Made by a program: the position numbers and the translations under genes. This document shows positions 25,199-34,215 of a stretch of DNA of 64,000 nucleotides, piece by piece. Where the stretch lies: assembly GCA_910584265.1 (NCBI GenBank), contig CAJTZE010000002.1, positions 1 through 64,000 on the forward strand, given 5' to 3'. Under the pieces are notes generated by a model. It ran no database searches, was not told the origin of the DNA, and worked only from the letters and a program-made list of their open reading frames with translations. The DNA comes from an uncultured Dorea sp. (GTDB lineage: Bacteria; Bacillota; Clostridia; Lachnospirales; Lachnospiraceae). How positions within the stretch are numbered: the stretch's first letter is position 1; every line of letters begins with the position of its first letter.

Positions 25199-25687
25199 AT
25201 GGGAACAAAAAGAGAGGATTATATCAGCTGGGATGAGTATTTTATGGGTGTTGCGATGCTGTCAGCGGCCCGCTCCAAGGATCCGAATACACAGGTCGGA
25301 TGCTGTATTGTGAGCCAGGATAATAAGATTCTGTCCATGGGATATAATGGATTCCCGATGGGCTGTTCGGACGACTTATTTCCCTGGATCAGGGAGGATG
25401 AGGATGAGCTGAAGACCAAATATTTTTATACGGTACATAGCGAACTGAATGCAATCCTGAATTACAGAGGAGGAAGCCTTGAGGGGGCGAAGCTGTATGT
25501 ATCCCTTTTTCCATGTAATGAATGCGCTAAGGCAATTATCCAGAGCGGGATCAAGGAAGTCATCTATGACAGCAACAAATATGACGGCACCTCCCGGGTA
25601 CAGGCATCCATGCGGATGTTTGATGCGGCAGGGGTGAACTACCACCAGTACCAGCGCACCGGAAGACGCATTGAGATTCAATTGTAG
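25199..25687 (+). CDS. deoxycytidylate deaminase (ComEB-like)
   Basis: A 162-residue zinc-dependent deaminase converting dCMP to dUMP for dTTP synthesis. The zinc site motifs are TVHSELNAIL (HxE) and LFPCNECAKAII (PCxxC). The N-terminal WDEYFMGVAMLSAARSKDPNTQVG and GYNGFPMGC are typical for dCMP deaminases. TGGAGG precedes the ATG. The last 10 bases overlap the 3' end of thiE on the opposite strand. Confidence 0.93.
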   Translation: MGTKREDYISWDEYFMGVAMLSAARSKDPNTQVGCCIVSQDNKILSMGYNGFPMGCSDDLFPWIREDEDELKTKYFYTVHSELNAILNYRGGSLEGAKLYVSLFPCNECAKAIIQSGIKEVIYDSNKYDGTSRVQASMRMFDAAGVNYHQYQRTGRRIEIQL

Positions 25688-26307
25688 GATTTTTCGTGTG
25701 CCGGAGGCCTGCAGGCTTCTTCGCATGAGCGGATGAATCCGGCGGAATCTTCGCAGGTCATGAGGCCGCTCATAATGCAGGCTCCTGCGGCTCCTGCATT
25801 TCTTGCGAAGGAAATGTTGTCCGCCGTGATGCCGCCGATGGCGTATACAGGGATTGACACGCTGTCACACAGGTCTTTCAAGAAGAGGATTCCTCTTCCC
25901 GGAAGACCTTTTTTGCAGTCTGTGTCAAATATATGGCCGGCGGTGATGTAGGTACAGCCAAGCTGCACAGCCAGCCGGGCATCCTCTATGGAGTGGCAGG
26001 AGGAGCCGATGTCCGTAAAGAATGCCTTCTCCTCATCAGACAGTGTACGGAGGACGGGGAGAGGCAGATGGATCTTACGGCAGCCAAGACGGATGGCTGT
26101 CCGGTGAAAGCTGTGGAGGATACAGGGGGTGTCCTGTGTCCGGCAGGACGCAAGGATTTTCCCGGCAAGAAAGGCATAGTCTGCTTCGGGTAAATCCTTT
26201 TCCCGGAGAATGATTCCGGCGGGATGAGCCGCCGCGATTTGTTCAATTCGTGTGAGAAAATCTGCCCTGCACAGTTTCCGGTTTGTTACGCATAATATGT
26301 CAGACAT
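25678..26307 (-). CDS. thiE: thiamine phosphate synthase / TenI-like protein
   Basis: A 209-residue TIM-barrel of the ThiE/TenI family, last gene of the thi operon. ThiE couples the pyrimidine diphosphate with thiazole phosphate; TenI is a thiazole tautomerase. Visible motifs are IILREKDLP, HSIEDARLAVQLGCTYITAGHIFDT and VYAIGGITADNI. The pattern TAGHIFDTDCKKG resembles the phosphate loop but is not decisive between ThiE and TenI. ATG 26307 overlaps the thiH stop, indicating coupling; an ATG at 26319 is also possible. Confidence 0.8.
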   Translation of the reverse strand: MSDILCVTNRKLCRADFLTRIEQIAAAHPAGIILREKDLPEADYAFLAGKILASCRTQDTPCILHSFHRTAIRLGCRKIHLPLPVLRTLSDEEKAFFTDIGSSCHSIEDARLAVQLGCTYITAGHIFDTDCKKGLPGRGILFLKDLCDSVSIPVYAIGGITADNISFARNAGAAGACIMSGLMTCEDSAGFIRSCEEACRPPAHEKSYN

Positions 26308-27583
26308 AGAGATAATCATTCAGAACGGGCTGCAGGCCTTCATCAGTAATATCCTGATACACGGCATCAAGGCTTCTGCTGTCATCGATTTCAAACTGCT
26401 CGTCGCCTTTTGCGCCCGCCGGCTCCTTTCCGGTGTATTTGCTTTCGTGGTCGCCGATGCCGGTGGATACGCCTGCCGATACCTTTGTGGCGGCAATCTT
26501 TACGATGCCGTTGCGGAAAACGGCGCTTTCTCTGGAAGATACGGTAATCCCTGCAAAAGGCAGGAAAATGCGGTAGGCGCAGAGTACCTGGCAGAGCTGT
26601 TTCTCATGAACATCCAGCGGATTGATGTTGTCGTTATTGATAATAGGGCGGAGTCTTGGACAGGAGAGGGACATCTCTGCGTGCGGATATTTCCGCTGCA
26701 GATAGTATACGTGCATTGCACTGGCAAGGGCATCCTTTCGGAAATCGGACAGGCCTAAAAGCGCGGAAAAGGATACGCCCCGCATACCGCCCATCAGCGC
26801 CCGCTCCTGCGCGTCAAACCGGTAAGGCCAGACCCGCTTGTGCCCCAGCAGATGAAGGGTCTCGTATTTGTCTCTGTCGTAGGTCTCCTGAAAAACGGTC
26901 ACATAGTCTGCGCCGCATTCGTGAAGATAGCGGTATTCATCCGTATTGACCGGGTAAATTTCAAGTCCTGTCATACGGAAATATTTTCGGGCCAGCTTAC
27001 ATGCTTCCCCGATATAAGAAACACTGCTCTGTGTGCGGCTTTCTCCGGTGAGGATCAGAATCTCCTCCATGCCGCTGTCTGCGATGACCTTCATTTCATG
27101 TTCAATCTGTTCCATAGTAAGCTTCATGCGCTTGATATGGTTATAACAGTTGAATCCACAGTAGACGCAGTAATTTTCGCAGTAATTGGCAATGTAGAGC
27201 GGTGTAAACAGATAAACGGTGTTTCCGAAATGCCTGCTGGTCTCCAGTCTGGCCCGTGCGGCCATCTGCTCCAGAAACGGATCTGCGGCGGGAGACAAAA
27301 GAGCTTTAAAATCTTCGATGGTGCAGGTATTGTGCTCCAGAGCGGCCTTGACATCTCTGGCGGTATATCTGGAAGGATCATAGGATTCAATCTGTGTCAG
27401 CACATTCCGGCATACATCGGAATGGATCTGTTCCATGCCGGGCAGATATTCCATATGGTTTTTCCGCGAGGAAGGATCCCGTTCCAGCCGGTGCTTCTTA
27501 GCAAGGGCTTTTGGTGGCAGCTGTTTGGAGTCAATGAAAAATTGATTTTCACTTTGTGGAGCTTTGATATTTGTGTGTTCCAT
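26300..27583 (-). CDS. thiH: 2-iminoacetate synthase (tyrosine lyase) ThiH
   Basis: 427 residues; a radical SAM enzyme that cleaves tyrosine to dehydroglycine and p-cresol for thiazole synthesis in anaerobes. The CxxxCxxC cluster is CENYCVYC (about residue 135). The BATS-like C-terminus and the family segment RPIINNDNINPLDVHEKQL are present. Its place between thiG and thiE and the absence of an O2-dependent ThiO agree with anaerobic life. Preceded by TAGGAGGAGG. Confidence 0.94.
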   Translation of the reverse strand: MEHTNIKAPQSENQFFIDSKQLPPKALAKKHRLERDPSSRKNHMEYLPGMEQIHSDVCRNVLTQIESYDPSRYTARDVKAALEHNTCTIEDFKALLSPAADPFLEQMAARARLETSRHFGNTVYLFTPLYIANYCENYCVYCGFNCYNHIKRMKLTMEQIEHEMKVIADSGMEEILILTGESRTQSSVSYIGEACKLARKYFRMTGLEIYPVNTDEYRYLHECGADYVTVFQETYDRDKYETLHLLGHKRVWPYRFDAQERALMGGMRGVSFSALLGLSDFRKDALASAMHVYYLQRKYPHAEMSLSCPRLRPIINNDNINPLDVHEKQLCQVLCAYRIFLPFAGITVSSRESAVFRNGIVKIAATKVSAGVSTGIGDHESKYTGKEPAGAKGDEQFEIDDSRSLDAVYQDITDEGLQPVLNDYLYV

Positions 27584-27594
27584 CGTTCCTCCTC

Positions 27595-28365
27595 CTAATC
27601 GCGCAGAAATCCGGTCAGCGGATCGGAAGAGGAGGCGCCGCGAGTCAGGATCCTGCCAAGGCCGGCAAGATAAGCATTCCGGCCGGCGTCAACTGCCTGC
27701 CGGAACGCACGTGCCATCTGCGGCAGGCTGCCTGCGGTGGCAAGGGCAGTATTTACCATCACGGCGGCAGCGCCCATTTCCATGGCCCTGCAAGCCTGGG
27801 ATGGACTGCCGAGGCCTGCGTCAACAATAATTGGAAGGTCAATTTCGTCAATGAGTATCTGAATGAAGTCTTCTGCGGCCAGTCCTCTGTTAGAGCCGAT
27901 AGGAGAGGCGAGGGGCATCACAGCGGAGGCGCCTGCATTTACAAGGTCTCTGGCAGCGTATAGATCCGGATACATATAAGGCATGACTACAAAGCCTTCC
28001 TTTGCCAGGATTTCTGCCGCGCGTATGGTTTCCTGATTGTCAGGGAGAAGATATTTGGAATCCCGCATGATTTCAATCTTTATAAAATCTCCGCACCCAA
28101 GCTCCCTTGCAAGTCTGGCAATGCGCACGGCTTCTTCTGCATTTCTTGCGCCGCTGGTGTTGGGCAGGAGCGTGATGCCTTCCGGAATAAAGTCCAGAAT
28201 GTTTTCCTGCTTTCCGGTGTTGGTGCGGCGGACTGCAAGAGTGATAATTTCAGCACCGGCATCCCGGATAGCGGCCTCAATAAGCTTCAGGGAATATTTG
28301 CCGGAACCGAGGATAAAGCGGGAATGAAATTTATGGCCGCCGATGTTTAAGGTATCGTTATTCAT
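27595..28365 (-). CDS. thiG: thiazole synthase
   Basis: 256 residues from ATG 28365 (AGAGGAA upstream; the longer frame at 28413 would overlap thiF). A TIM-barrel enzyme forming the thiazole ring from DXP, ThiS-thiocarboxylate and dehydroglycine. Conserved [25 protein letters not shown] (Schiff-base Lys in KIEI), [13 protein letters not shown] and [11 protein letters not shown] are intact. Cotranscribed with thiS, thiF, thiH and thiE. Confidence 0.95.
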   Translation of the reverse strand: MNNDTLNIGGHKFHSRFILGSGKYSLKLIEAAIRDAGAEIITLAVRRTNTGKQENILDFIPEGITLLPNTSGARNAEEAVRIARLARELGCGDFIKIEIMRDSKYLLPDNQETIRAAEILAKEGFVVMPYMYPDLYAARDLVNAGASAVMPLASPIGSNRGLAAEDFIQILIDEIDLPIIVDAGLGSPSQACRAMEMGAAAVMVNTALATAGSLPQMARAFRQAVDAGRNAYLAGLGRILTRGASSSDPLTGFLRD

Positions 28366-28396
28366 AGTCTGTTCCTCTTTTGCTTCTATATTTTGG

Positions 28397-29035
28397 TTAT
28401 ACGTCGTATTCATATGCTAAAATCCGCAGTACGGTCTGCGCCTGATGGGCGGCGCAGAGCATGACCCGGGGAGCCATAAGCTTCAGCCCCGCGGAAGTAT
28501 CGCTGGACTGATCGCCGCAGAGATAGAAATGGTCTGTGATCCGGCGTGTCTGGATAGCATTGGCGCTGCCAAGGCCTGCCATGCCGGAGGCGGCGATGAG
28601 GTATTTGTCCGGAAGATGCTCCAATACGGCATTGACCAGCATAGCTTTGGCTTCCGGCTGGTCAAAGGCTTCGCAGATGATGTCTGCGGAGGAGAGAAGT
28701 CTTGTAACATCATTTTCTTCTACTATACGGACGGTGTGGGTTTCCAGCTCAATGTAGGGCGCAATCTCCAGCAGATTATCAGAGAGAGCCTTTGTTTTGT
28801 CAAGCCCTACTTGGGCGGCCTTGTACTGCTGGCGGTGGAGATTGGAGATGTCCACCTGGTCGAAGTCGATCAGGATCAGCCTTCCGACACCTGCCCGGGC
28901 AAGGGAAACTGCGATGTTAGAGCCAAGGCCGCCAAGACCGCAGATAGCCGCCGAGGCGGCAGAAAAACGGGCATGCAGAGCTTCGCCGTGCCGTTCTTTT
29001 AAAGCATTAAAATATTCTTCTCTGGTTGGGGTCAT
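28397..29035 (-). CDS. thiF: ThiS adenylyltransferase ThiF (short clostridial form)
   Basis: A 212-residue E1-like enzyme that adenylates the ThiS C-terminus. The Rossmann motif is GLGGLGSN, followed by [17 protein letters not shown] for ATP binding. The protein is shorter than E. coli ThiF, and the C-terminal CxxC zinc pairs are missing, as in the short ThiF found in clostridia. Starts one base after the thiS stop region; part of the TPP-controlled operon. Confidence 0.92.
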   Translation of the reverse strand: MTPTREEYFNALKERHGEALHARFSAASAAICGLGGLGSNIAVSLARAGVGRLILIDFDQVDISNLHRQQYKAAQVGLDKTKALSDNLLEIAPYIELETHTVRIVEENDVTRLLSSADIICEAFDQPEAKAMLVNAVLEHLPDKYLIAASGMAGLGSANAIQTRRITDHFYLCGDQSSDTSAGLKLMAPRVMLCAAHQAQTVLRILAYEYDV

Positions 29036-29036
29036 A

Positions 29037-29231
29037 TCAGCCGCCTCCTACAAAACTGACTACTTCAAGGGTGTCGCCGTCTGCAAGTATGGTTTCCTCA
29101 TACTGCGCTCTGGGAACGATTGCTCCGTTTCTTTCTACGGCGATCCGGCTGATCTTAAATCCGGCTGAACCTAAATAATCTGCAAGCGGTGTCCCTGCAA
29201 TATCCAGAAGTGTTCCGTTAATTTTCACCAT
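29037..29231 (-). CDS. thiS: sulfur carrier protein ThiS
   Basis: A 64-residue ubiquitin-like sulfur carrier. The ATG at 29231 has GGAGGAATATATT upstream. It ends in VVSFVGGG; family members end in GG, which here is extended by an extra Gly. It is the first gene after the TPP riboswitch and terminator. Confidence 0.92.
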   Translation of the reverse strand: MVKINGTLLDIAGTPLADYLGSAGFKISRIAVERNGAIVPRAQYEETILADGDTLEVVSFVGGG

Positions 29232-29244
29232 AATATATTCCTCC

Positions 29245-29281
29245 AAAAAACGGGAGATACCCGATTTGGTATCTCCCGTCT
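29245..29281 (-). terminator. riboswitch expression-platform terminator
   Basis: On the minus strand ACGGGAGATACC-AAATC-GGGTATCTCCCGT is followed by T6 and then the thiS ribosome-binding site. This is the off-state terminator of the TPP riboswitch. Confidence 0.88.
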
Positions 29282-29298
29282 GCATGTGATTCCTGGTG

Positions 29299-29380
29299 TT
29301 CCCTACGTTGGCATTATCCAAATCAGGTTTACGGTCGAAGGTGCCGCCTTCCTCTCAGCCTGTCCCACAAGCTCCCGTCA
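29299..29380 (-). promoter_or_regulatory. TPP riboswitch (THI element)
   Basis: The minus strand carries the conserved aptamer blocks ACAGGCTGAGAGG, ACCTGATTTGGATAATGCC and CGTAGGGAA. Together these are diagnostic of the thiamine pyrophosphate aptamer. It precedes thiSFGHE and should stop transcription when TPP is abundant. Confidence 0.95.
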
Positions 29381-29492
29381 TATGTAACTGTTGACATTTA
29401 TTCTATGCTTTTTTATCCAAAAAGTCAACAGTCTGTATAAATGGCGGACGGAATGAATATATGTATAAAAAGGACAAAGGGGAGCGGAGATT

Positions 29493-29702
29493 ATGCAGGA
29501 AGGGAGACCGGGATTTATTGTTAACTTTCTGATTCGTGCGCTTGTGGGGATGGCCTTGATTTTCTTTGTAAATGAATTTCTTTCTTCTCGTGGGATAGAT
29601 GCGGCGGTCGGATTCAATGCTGTAACTCTTTTGACATCTGGAACTCTTGGAATTCCCGGGGTTGCACTGCTTTATGGTATTGTTTTTTATCGTATTTTGT
29701 GA
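29493..29702 (+). CDS. BofA-like pro-sigma-K processing inhibitor family protein
   Basis: A 69-residue protein with two hydrophobic helices. The conserved C-terminal pattern VGFNAVTLLTSGTLGIPGVALLYGI (Asn, Thr, GxLGxPG) is the BofA signature. In Bacillus BofA holds the SpoIVFB protease inactive until sigma-K is needed. Many clostridia keep BofA-like proteins whose target is unclear. GGGGAGCGGAG precedes the ATG. It is followed by an intergenic region holding the Tad promoter. Confidence 0.8.
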   Translation: MQEGRPGFIVNFLIRALVGMALIFFVNEFLSSRGIDAAVGFNAVTLLTSGTLGIPGVALLYGIVFYRIL

Positions 29703-29738
29703 AAAATATACAAAGTTTACATAGTTTAAAAAAAGGTA

Positions 29739-29778
29739 TGGACATTTGTACGATGTGGGGATATAATACATCGTACAA
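29739..29778 (+). promoter_or_regulatory. Tad operon promoter with perfect inverted repeat around the -10 box
   Basis: TGGACA (29739-29744) and TATAAT (29762-29767), 17-bp spacing. An 11-bp perfect inverted repeat TTGTACGATGT (29746-29756) and ACATCGTACAA (29768-29778) brackets the -10. A repressor or activator dimer bound here would cover the spacer and the start point. The leader to tadZ is about 185 nt and contains a GGCCGTATCGGCC hairpin. Confidence 0.7.
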
Positions 29779-29959
29779 GTTGCCATAACTTGTATCTGAT
29801 TAGTTGAATCTTGTTGAAAATCTGAACATGTTTCGTAATTCAGGCCGTATCGGCCGCGAATTCAAAACAGCAAAACAGAAAATTGTTTTCGAGACAGAAA
29901 GGGGGATTGTTTTTAAATTATTTTTGATTATGTAAATTAAGAAAGACAGGAGGTTATAG

Positions 29960-30925
29960 GTGGGCAGTAAGAATTTGGTCATCTGCGACAGGGAGCTGGA
30001 CTTTGCATCCCGGCTGGCAGATTATCTTGGAGGAAAGAAGGAGCTTGCCCTTCAGGTAAAGCTGTGCGGCAGCCCGGAGCAGGTGGAAGCAGTCCGCAGG
30101 GAGACAGCAGTGGATATTCTTTTGGCAGATGAAGAGATCCGATTTACAGAGGGGGAGCTTGCAGGTATCCCGAAGGTTGTGCGCCTGTCAGCTTCGCCGG
30201 TAGAAGCGGGATCTCCGGTATGCAGGATTTTCCGCTATCAGCCGGGTGATGATATATATACGCATCTGGTTGAAGCCTTAGCGGAAGGAGGAATGGGGGA
30301 GCTCTGGAATGTCAGGAAAAAAGAGAGTGGGAGATTAATTGGGATCTATTCGCCGGTCCACAGAGCAGGACAGACTGCCTTTGCACTTGAAAAAGGGATG
30401 GAGCTGGCAGAGACATCGAACGTCTTGTATGTGAATTTGGAGCCCTACGCCGGAATTGGAGGTTATTTTCCAGAGGAGGAAAAGAGGAATCTGTCGATGC
30501 TTCTTTACTATGCCAAGCAGGAGATGGGAAATCCCGGCCTGCTGATCACAACGCTGGTGAAGCAGATGAAGGGAATGGATTACATTCCGCCGGTTATCTT
30601 TCCGGAAGATATCAGGACCGTGACGGCATCGGAATGGGTGAAGCTATTTGGGGAAATTCTAAACCGCAGTATTTATGATGTGGTGATTCTGGATCTGGGG
30701 GATAGTGTTCAGGGGCTGTTTGACATTTTGGAGATCTGCGACACGATCTACATGCCTGTGGCAGATGACCGTCCAGCTGTCTCAAAGATTTATCAGTTTG
30801 AAGAGGTACTGTGCCGTCAGGGGTACGGCGAGGTTTGGGAAAGGATGATTCGCTGTGATATCAGAAGAACAGCTAAAGACAAAGATTCTCGGACAGATGG
30901 ATCTGTCCAGAGAGGTAGAGGATGA
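29960..30925 (+). CDS. tadZ: TadZ/CpaE-like pilus localisation ATPase
   Basis: 321 residues from GTG 29960 (AGGAGG upstream). The N-terminal 110 residues resemble a receiver-like pseudo-domain (VICDRELDFASRLADYL, ILLADEEIRF). The rest is a MinD/ParA-like fold whose P-loop is degenerate: SPVHRAGQTAFAL where MinD has KGGxGKT. TadZ proteins mark the cell site for Tad pilus assembly. The 3' end overlaps tadA by about 70 bp in another frame. Confidence 0.85.
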   Translation: MGSKNLVICDRELDFASRLADYLGGKKELALQVKLCGSPEQVEAVRRETAVDILLADEEIRFTEGELAGIPKVVRLSASPVEAGSPVCRIFRYQPGDDIYTHLVEALAEGGMGELWNVRKKESGRLIGIYSPVHRAGQTAFALEKGMELAETSNVLYVNLEPYAGIGGYFPEEEKRNLSMLLYYAKQEMGNPGLLITTLVKQMKGMDYIPPVIFPEDIRTVTASEWVKLFGEILNRSIYDVVILDLGDSVQGLFDILEICDTIYMPVADDRPAVSKIYQFEEVLCRQGYGEVWERMIRCDIRRTAKDKDSRTDGSVQRGRG

Positions 30926-32066
30926 GGAACTGCAGGAGTTGATCTTCCGGGTGCTTGAGGAAGAGAGCAGGGGAGAATACATTCCGCTGGAGGCCAGAGC
31001 AAGGCTTGGGAGAGAATTATTCAATGCCTTCCGCAAGCTGGATCTTCTACAGGAGCTGATAGAGGACGAGGACATAACAGAGATTATGATTAATGGAGTC
31101 CAGAATATTTTTGTGGAGAAGCAGGGGAGATTGTATCTGACGGACAGGCGCTTTTTGTCCAGAGAGAAGCTGGAGGATGTGATCCAGCAGATCGTGGCAG
31201 GAACCAACCGTCTGGTGAATGAGGCATCGCCGATCGTGGATACCAGGCTTCCGGACGGCTCCCGCGTCAATGTAGTGCTTTATCCGGTGGCGTTAAACGG
31301 GCCGATTGTTACCATCCGGAAGTTTCCGAAGGAGCAGATGACTATGGGGCGCCTGACGGCGCTGGGGGCATTGAGCGCGGAGCTTGCAGGGGCTTTGAAG
31401 AAGCTGGTGGAGGCAGGCTATAACATTTTTATCAGCGGCGGTACCGGTTCGGGAAAGACGACGATGCTGAACGCCCTGTCCCAGTATATTCCGAAGGATG
31501 AGAGGATTATCACAATTGAGGACAATGCAGAGCTGCAGATTCTGGATGTGCCGAATCTGGTCAGACTGGAGGCCCGCAATGCGAATGTAGAAGGAACAGG
31601 TGAAATTACAATCCGTGATCTGATCCGCTCGGCGCTGCGTATGCGGCCGAACCGGGTCATCGTTGGGGAGGTGAGAGGGTCTGAGACGATTGACATGCTG
31701 CAGGCGATGTCTACCGGGCATAAGGGGAGTCTCAGCACCGGGCACTCGGACAGCCCGAAGGATATGCTGCGCCGTCTGGAGACGATGGTACTAATGGGAA
31801 TGGATATTCCGCTGGCGGCGATCCAGCGTCAGATTGCGTCGGCAATTGATATTATTATCCATATTGGAAGATTGTGGGATAAGAGTAGGAAGGTACTGGA
31901 GGTAGTAGAGGTGCTGGATTACAATGGAGAGGAGATTGATACCAGAGTTTTGTACCGTTTTGAAGAGACAGAGAGAAGAGGGGAGCGGGTAATTGGTGAA
32001 TGGAAAAAGGTTCAGGATATTACAAATACGGCAAAATTACTTTCGGCAGGATATACAGCGCTCTGA
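30855..32066 (+). CDS. tadA: Tad pilus assembly ATPase TadA/CpaF
   Basis: 403 residues; hexameric secretion ATPase powering Flp pilus extension. Motifs are SGGTGSGKTT (Walker A), IITIEDNAEL (Asp box), VIVGEVRGSETIDML (Walker B) and GSLSTGHSDSP (His box). GTG 30855 with AAAGGA upstream gives a long overlap with tadZ; ATG 30897 is the alternative but has no site. Family length is usual for CpaF. Confidence 0.92.
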   Translation: MISEEQLKTKILGQMDLSREVEDEELQELIFRVLEEESRGEYIPLEARARLGRELFNAFRKLDLLQELIEDEDITEIMINGVQNIFVEKQGRLYLTDRRFLSREKLEDVIQQIVAGTNRLVNEASPIVDTRLPDGSRVNVVLYPVALNGPIVTIRKFPKEQMTMGRLTALGALSAELAGALKKLVEAGYNIFISGGTGSGKTTMLNALSQYIPKDERIITIEDNAELQILDVPNLVRLEARNANVEGTGEITIRDLIRSALRMRPNRVIVGEVRGSETIDMLQAMSTGHKGSLSTGHSDSPKDMLRRLETMVLMGMDIPLAAIQRQIASAIDIIIHIGRLWDKSRKVLEVVEVLDYNGEEIDTRVLYRFEETERRGERVIGEWKKVQDITNTAKLLSAGYTAL

Positions 32067-32769
32067 GTATGCCGTGGCGGCAGTGCGGACGCTGGGGCTT
32101 CTGGCGCTGGTTTCTTATCTGTTTTATGAATCGATTGCGGCGTTTTTTATACTGCTGCCCTTTGGAGTATGGTTTTTCCTCCGGTGGGAGGCAGAGTGCA
32201 TCGAAAAAAAGCAGAGAGAATTTCAGGCTCAGTTCCGAGAGGCAATCCAGTCTATATCTGCGTCTATGCGGGCGGGTTATTCCGTGGAGAATGCCATAAA
32301 GGAGACGAAGCGGGATCTAAGCCTTTTGTATAAGGAAAATGCGGCAATCCAGCGGGAGTTTACCCATATGGTACGGCAGATCTATCTACAGGTACCGATG
32401 GAGCAGATCATGGAGGAATGGTCCGGGCGGGTAGAACAGGAGGATGTGAGAAATTTTGTCAATGTATTTGTGATGGCGAAGAAGAGCGGAGGCAATATGC
32501 TTGGGATTATCGGAACCACGACCAGACAGATCCGGGACAAGCTGGAGGTCCGGGCAGAGATCGAGACGATGCTTGCGGCCAGAAAGTATGAATTTAAAAT
32601 AATGTCAGCGATTCCCTTTGGGATGATCGCCTATATGAAGGTAAGCTTTCCCGAATTTATGGGGATCCTGTATGGGAATCTGCTGGGAATCGGGGTGATG
32701 AGCGTATGTTTGGGAATTTATTTCGGCGCATATATGCTTGGGGAAAGGATTGTAAATATCGAAGTATGA
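31996..32769 (+). CDS. tadB: Tad platform protein TadB
   Basis: 257 residues from GTG 31996 (TTG 31993 also possible; GGGGAG upstream). Two N-terminal TM helices (about 25-60) precede a T2SSF domain (FREAIQSISASMRAGYSVENAI ... FVMAKKSGGNMLGII), and two TM helices end the protein. Inner-membrane platform that couples TadA to pilin assembly. It overlaps tadA by about 71 bp and tadC by the ATGA tetranucleotide. Confidence 0.87.
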   Translation: MNGKRFRILQIRQNYFRQDIQRSEYAVAAVRTLGLLALVSYLFYESIAAFFILLPFGVWFFLRWEAECIEKKQREFQAQFREAIQSISASMRAGYSVENAIKETKRDLSLLYKENAAIQREFTHMVRQIYLQVPMEQIMEEWSGRVEQEDVRNFVNVFVMAKKSGGNMLGIIGTTTRQIRDKLEVRAEIETMLAARKYEFKIMSAIPFGMIAYMKVSFPEFMGILYGNLLGIGVMSVCLGIYFGAYMLGERIVNIEV

Positions 32770-33980
32770 TGGGGGTTACGCTTGTGCTGACTGCGGGGCT
32801 GGCAGCAGGCCTTCTGGTAACCGATAAGAAGGAATCAGCCGGACTGGTAACAGAGATCCGTAGAAATGACTATGGAGGCGGTAGTGCCGTTCATTCGCTT
32901 CAGGTTACGATTGACGGAAAAGAGCAGGAGGATTCCCTTGAAATTAATGTGGAGGAAAAGCGTTACACAAAAGAGGAAATAAACAGAGTTTTTGATCAGG
33001 CGCTTAAGAAGCTTGAACCGGCAATGCTGGGAAAGAATATCAGTCTTGATGAGGTGCGTTCGGATTTAAATCTCGTAACGGAGATACCGGGAGAGCCGGT
33101 GGAAGTTTCATGGGAGCTCGACCGCTATGATCTGATGACCATTTACGGGGAATTAAATGAAGAGGAGCTTGAGGAAGAGCCGGAGGGAGCGTTGGTGAAC
33201 CTAAAAGCTTATCTTACATATACGGAAGACGAGAGCATGCAGGTATTGGAGAAAATGAGCGCAAGGGTATATCCTCCAAAGCTGTCAGGAACAGAGAGAC
33301 AGGCGGCGCAGGTGAAACGGGCAATTGCAGAGGAAGAGGAACGCAGCCGGGAGGAGGACGTATTGAAGCTTCCCGGTGAGGTGGACGGCAGAAAGATAGA
33401 GCTCCGCAATCCAGATAATCCCAGAGGATGGTATGTCCTGATCCTGGGGCCGGTCATCTGTCTGCTGCTTGTGAGCCTGCAGAAGCAGAATGAACAGAAG
33501 GAGAAGGAAGCCAGAGAGAGGCAGATGATGCTGGATTATCCGGAAATTATGAATAAGCTGACCCTTCTGATTGGCGCAGGAATGACGGTGAAAAAGGCAT
33601 GGGTGAAGATCGTACAGGATTATGAGAAGCAGAAAGACAGGCTGGGCATCCGGTATGCCTATGAAGAAATGGCAGCGGCATGCCGCGAGATGCAGAGCGG
33701 AGTTGCTGAGATAGAGAGCTATGAGCGGTTTGGCAGGAGATGCGGTATGAATGCGTACCGGAAGCTTGCAAGTCTTCTGGAACAGAATCTGCGCAAAGGG
33801 ACGAAAGGGCTTACAGCCCTTTTGGGAACGGAATCCGAGCAGGCGTTTGAGGAGAGAAAAGCATCGGCAAAGCGGCGGGGAGAGGAAGCCGGAACGAAGC
33901 TGCTTGCACCTATGTTCTTTATGCTGGCAATGGTACTTGTGATTGTCATTATTCCTGCATTTTTGTCCATACAGACATAG
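32766..33980 (+). CDS. tadC: TadC-like platform protein with a large extra N-terminal domain
   Basis: 404 residues if started at ATG 32766 in the ATGA overlap with tadB. After a first TM helix (TLVLTAGLAAGLLVT), about 200 residues of hydrophilic sequence (SLEINVEEKRYTKEEINRVF, EPVEVSWELDRYDLMTIYG, LVNLKAYLTYTEDES) are predicted outside. A second TM (WYVLILGPVICLLLV) then leads to the T2SSF domain (MNKLTLLIGAGMTVKKAW) and a final TM. The canonical TadC is near 300 residues, so the extracytoplasmic insert is distinctive. A start further upstream is possible. Confidence 0.82.
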   Translation: MMGVTLVLTAGLAAGLLVTDKKESAGLVTEIRRNDYGGGSAVHSLQVTIDGKEQEDSLEINVEEKRYTKEEINRVFDQALKKLEPAMLGKNISLDEVRSDLNLVTEIPGEPVEVSWELDRYDLMTIYGELNEEELEEEPEGALVNLKAYLTYTEDESMQVLEKMSARVYPPKLSGTERQAAQVKRAIAEEEERSREEDVLKLPGEVDGRKIELRNPDNPRGWYVLILGPVICLLLVSLQKQNEQKEKEARERQMMLDYPEIMNKLTLLIGAGMTVKKAWVKIVQDYEKQKDRLGIRYAYEEMAAACREMQSGVAEIESYERFGRRCGMNAYRKLASLLEQNLRKGTKGLTALLGTESEQAFEERKASAKRRGEEAGTKLLAPMFFMLAMVLVIVIIPAFLSIQT

Positions 33981-34014
33981 AAAGAATGAGAAAGAAAAGG
34001 AGAGAATAACAAAT

Positions 34015-34215
34015 ATGGGAATGCTAATGTGGAAAATGAGGATGGCTGGGCAGAGGATTAAGGAGCGGCTGGAGGATGAACAGGGGATCGGGGTCGTAGA
34101 GGTAATCCTGATTCTGGTGGTTTTGATCGGTCTGGTAATTATCTTTAAATCTCAGCTGACCAGCCTTGTGAATACGATTTTTGAGAAGATTACCAGTGAG
34201 AGTGCGGGAATCTAA
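34015..34215 (+). CDS. flp: Flp-type pilin
   Basis: A 66-residue prepilin from ATG 34015 (AGGAGAG upstream). A charged leader ending EDEQG precedes the mature N-terminus IGVVEVILILVVLIGLVIIF, with Glu at position 5 as required for Flp pilins and cleavage by the prepilin peptidase at 36515. The short tail after the helix (KSQLTSLVNTIFEKI) is normal for Flp. The major subunit of the Tad pilus is inferred from context. Confidence 0.88.
   Translation: MGMLMWKMRMAGQRIKERLEDEQGIGVVEVILILVVLIGLVIIFKSQLTSLVNTIFEKITSESAGI

Noticed and set aside
26656..27598. Long plus-strand frames opposite thiH
   Set aside because: They lack start signals and family features and mirror the GC-rich codon pattern of thiH; shadow frames.
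30855..30925. Apparent frameshift between tadZ and tadA
   Set aside because: Both products are full length for their families; the roughly 70-bp overlap is a gene overlap, not a broken gene.
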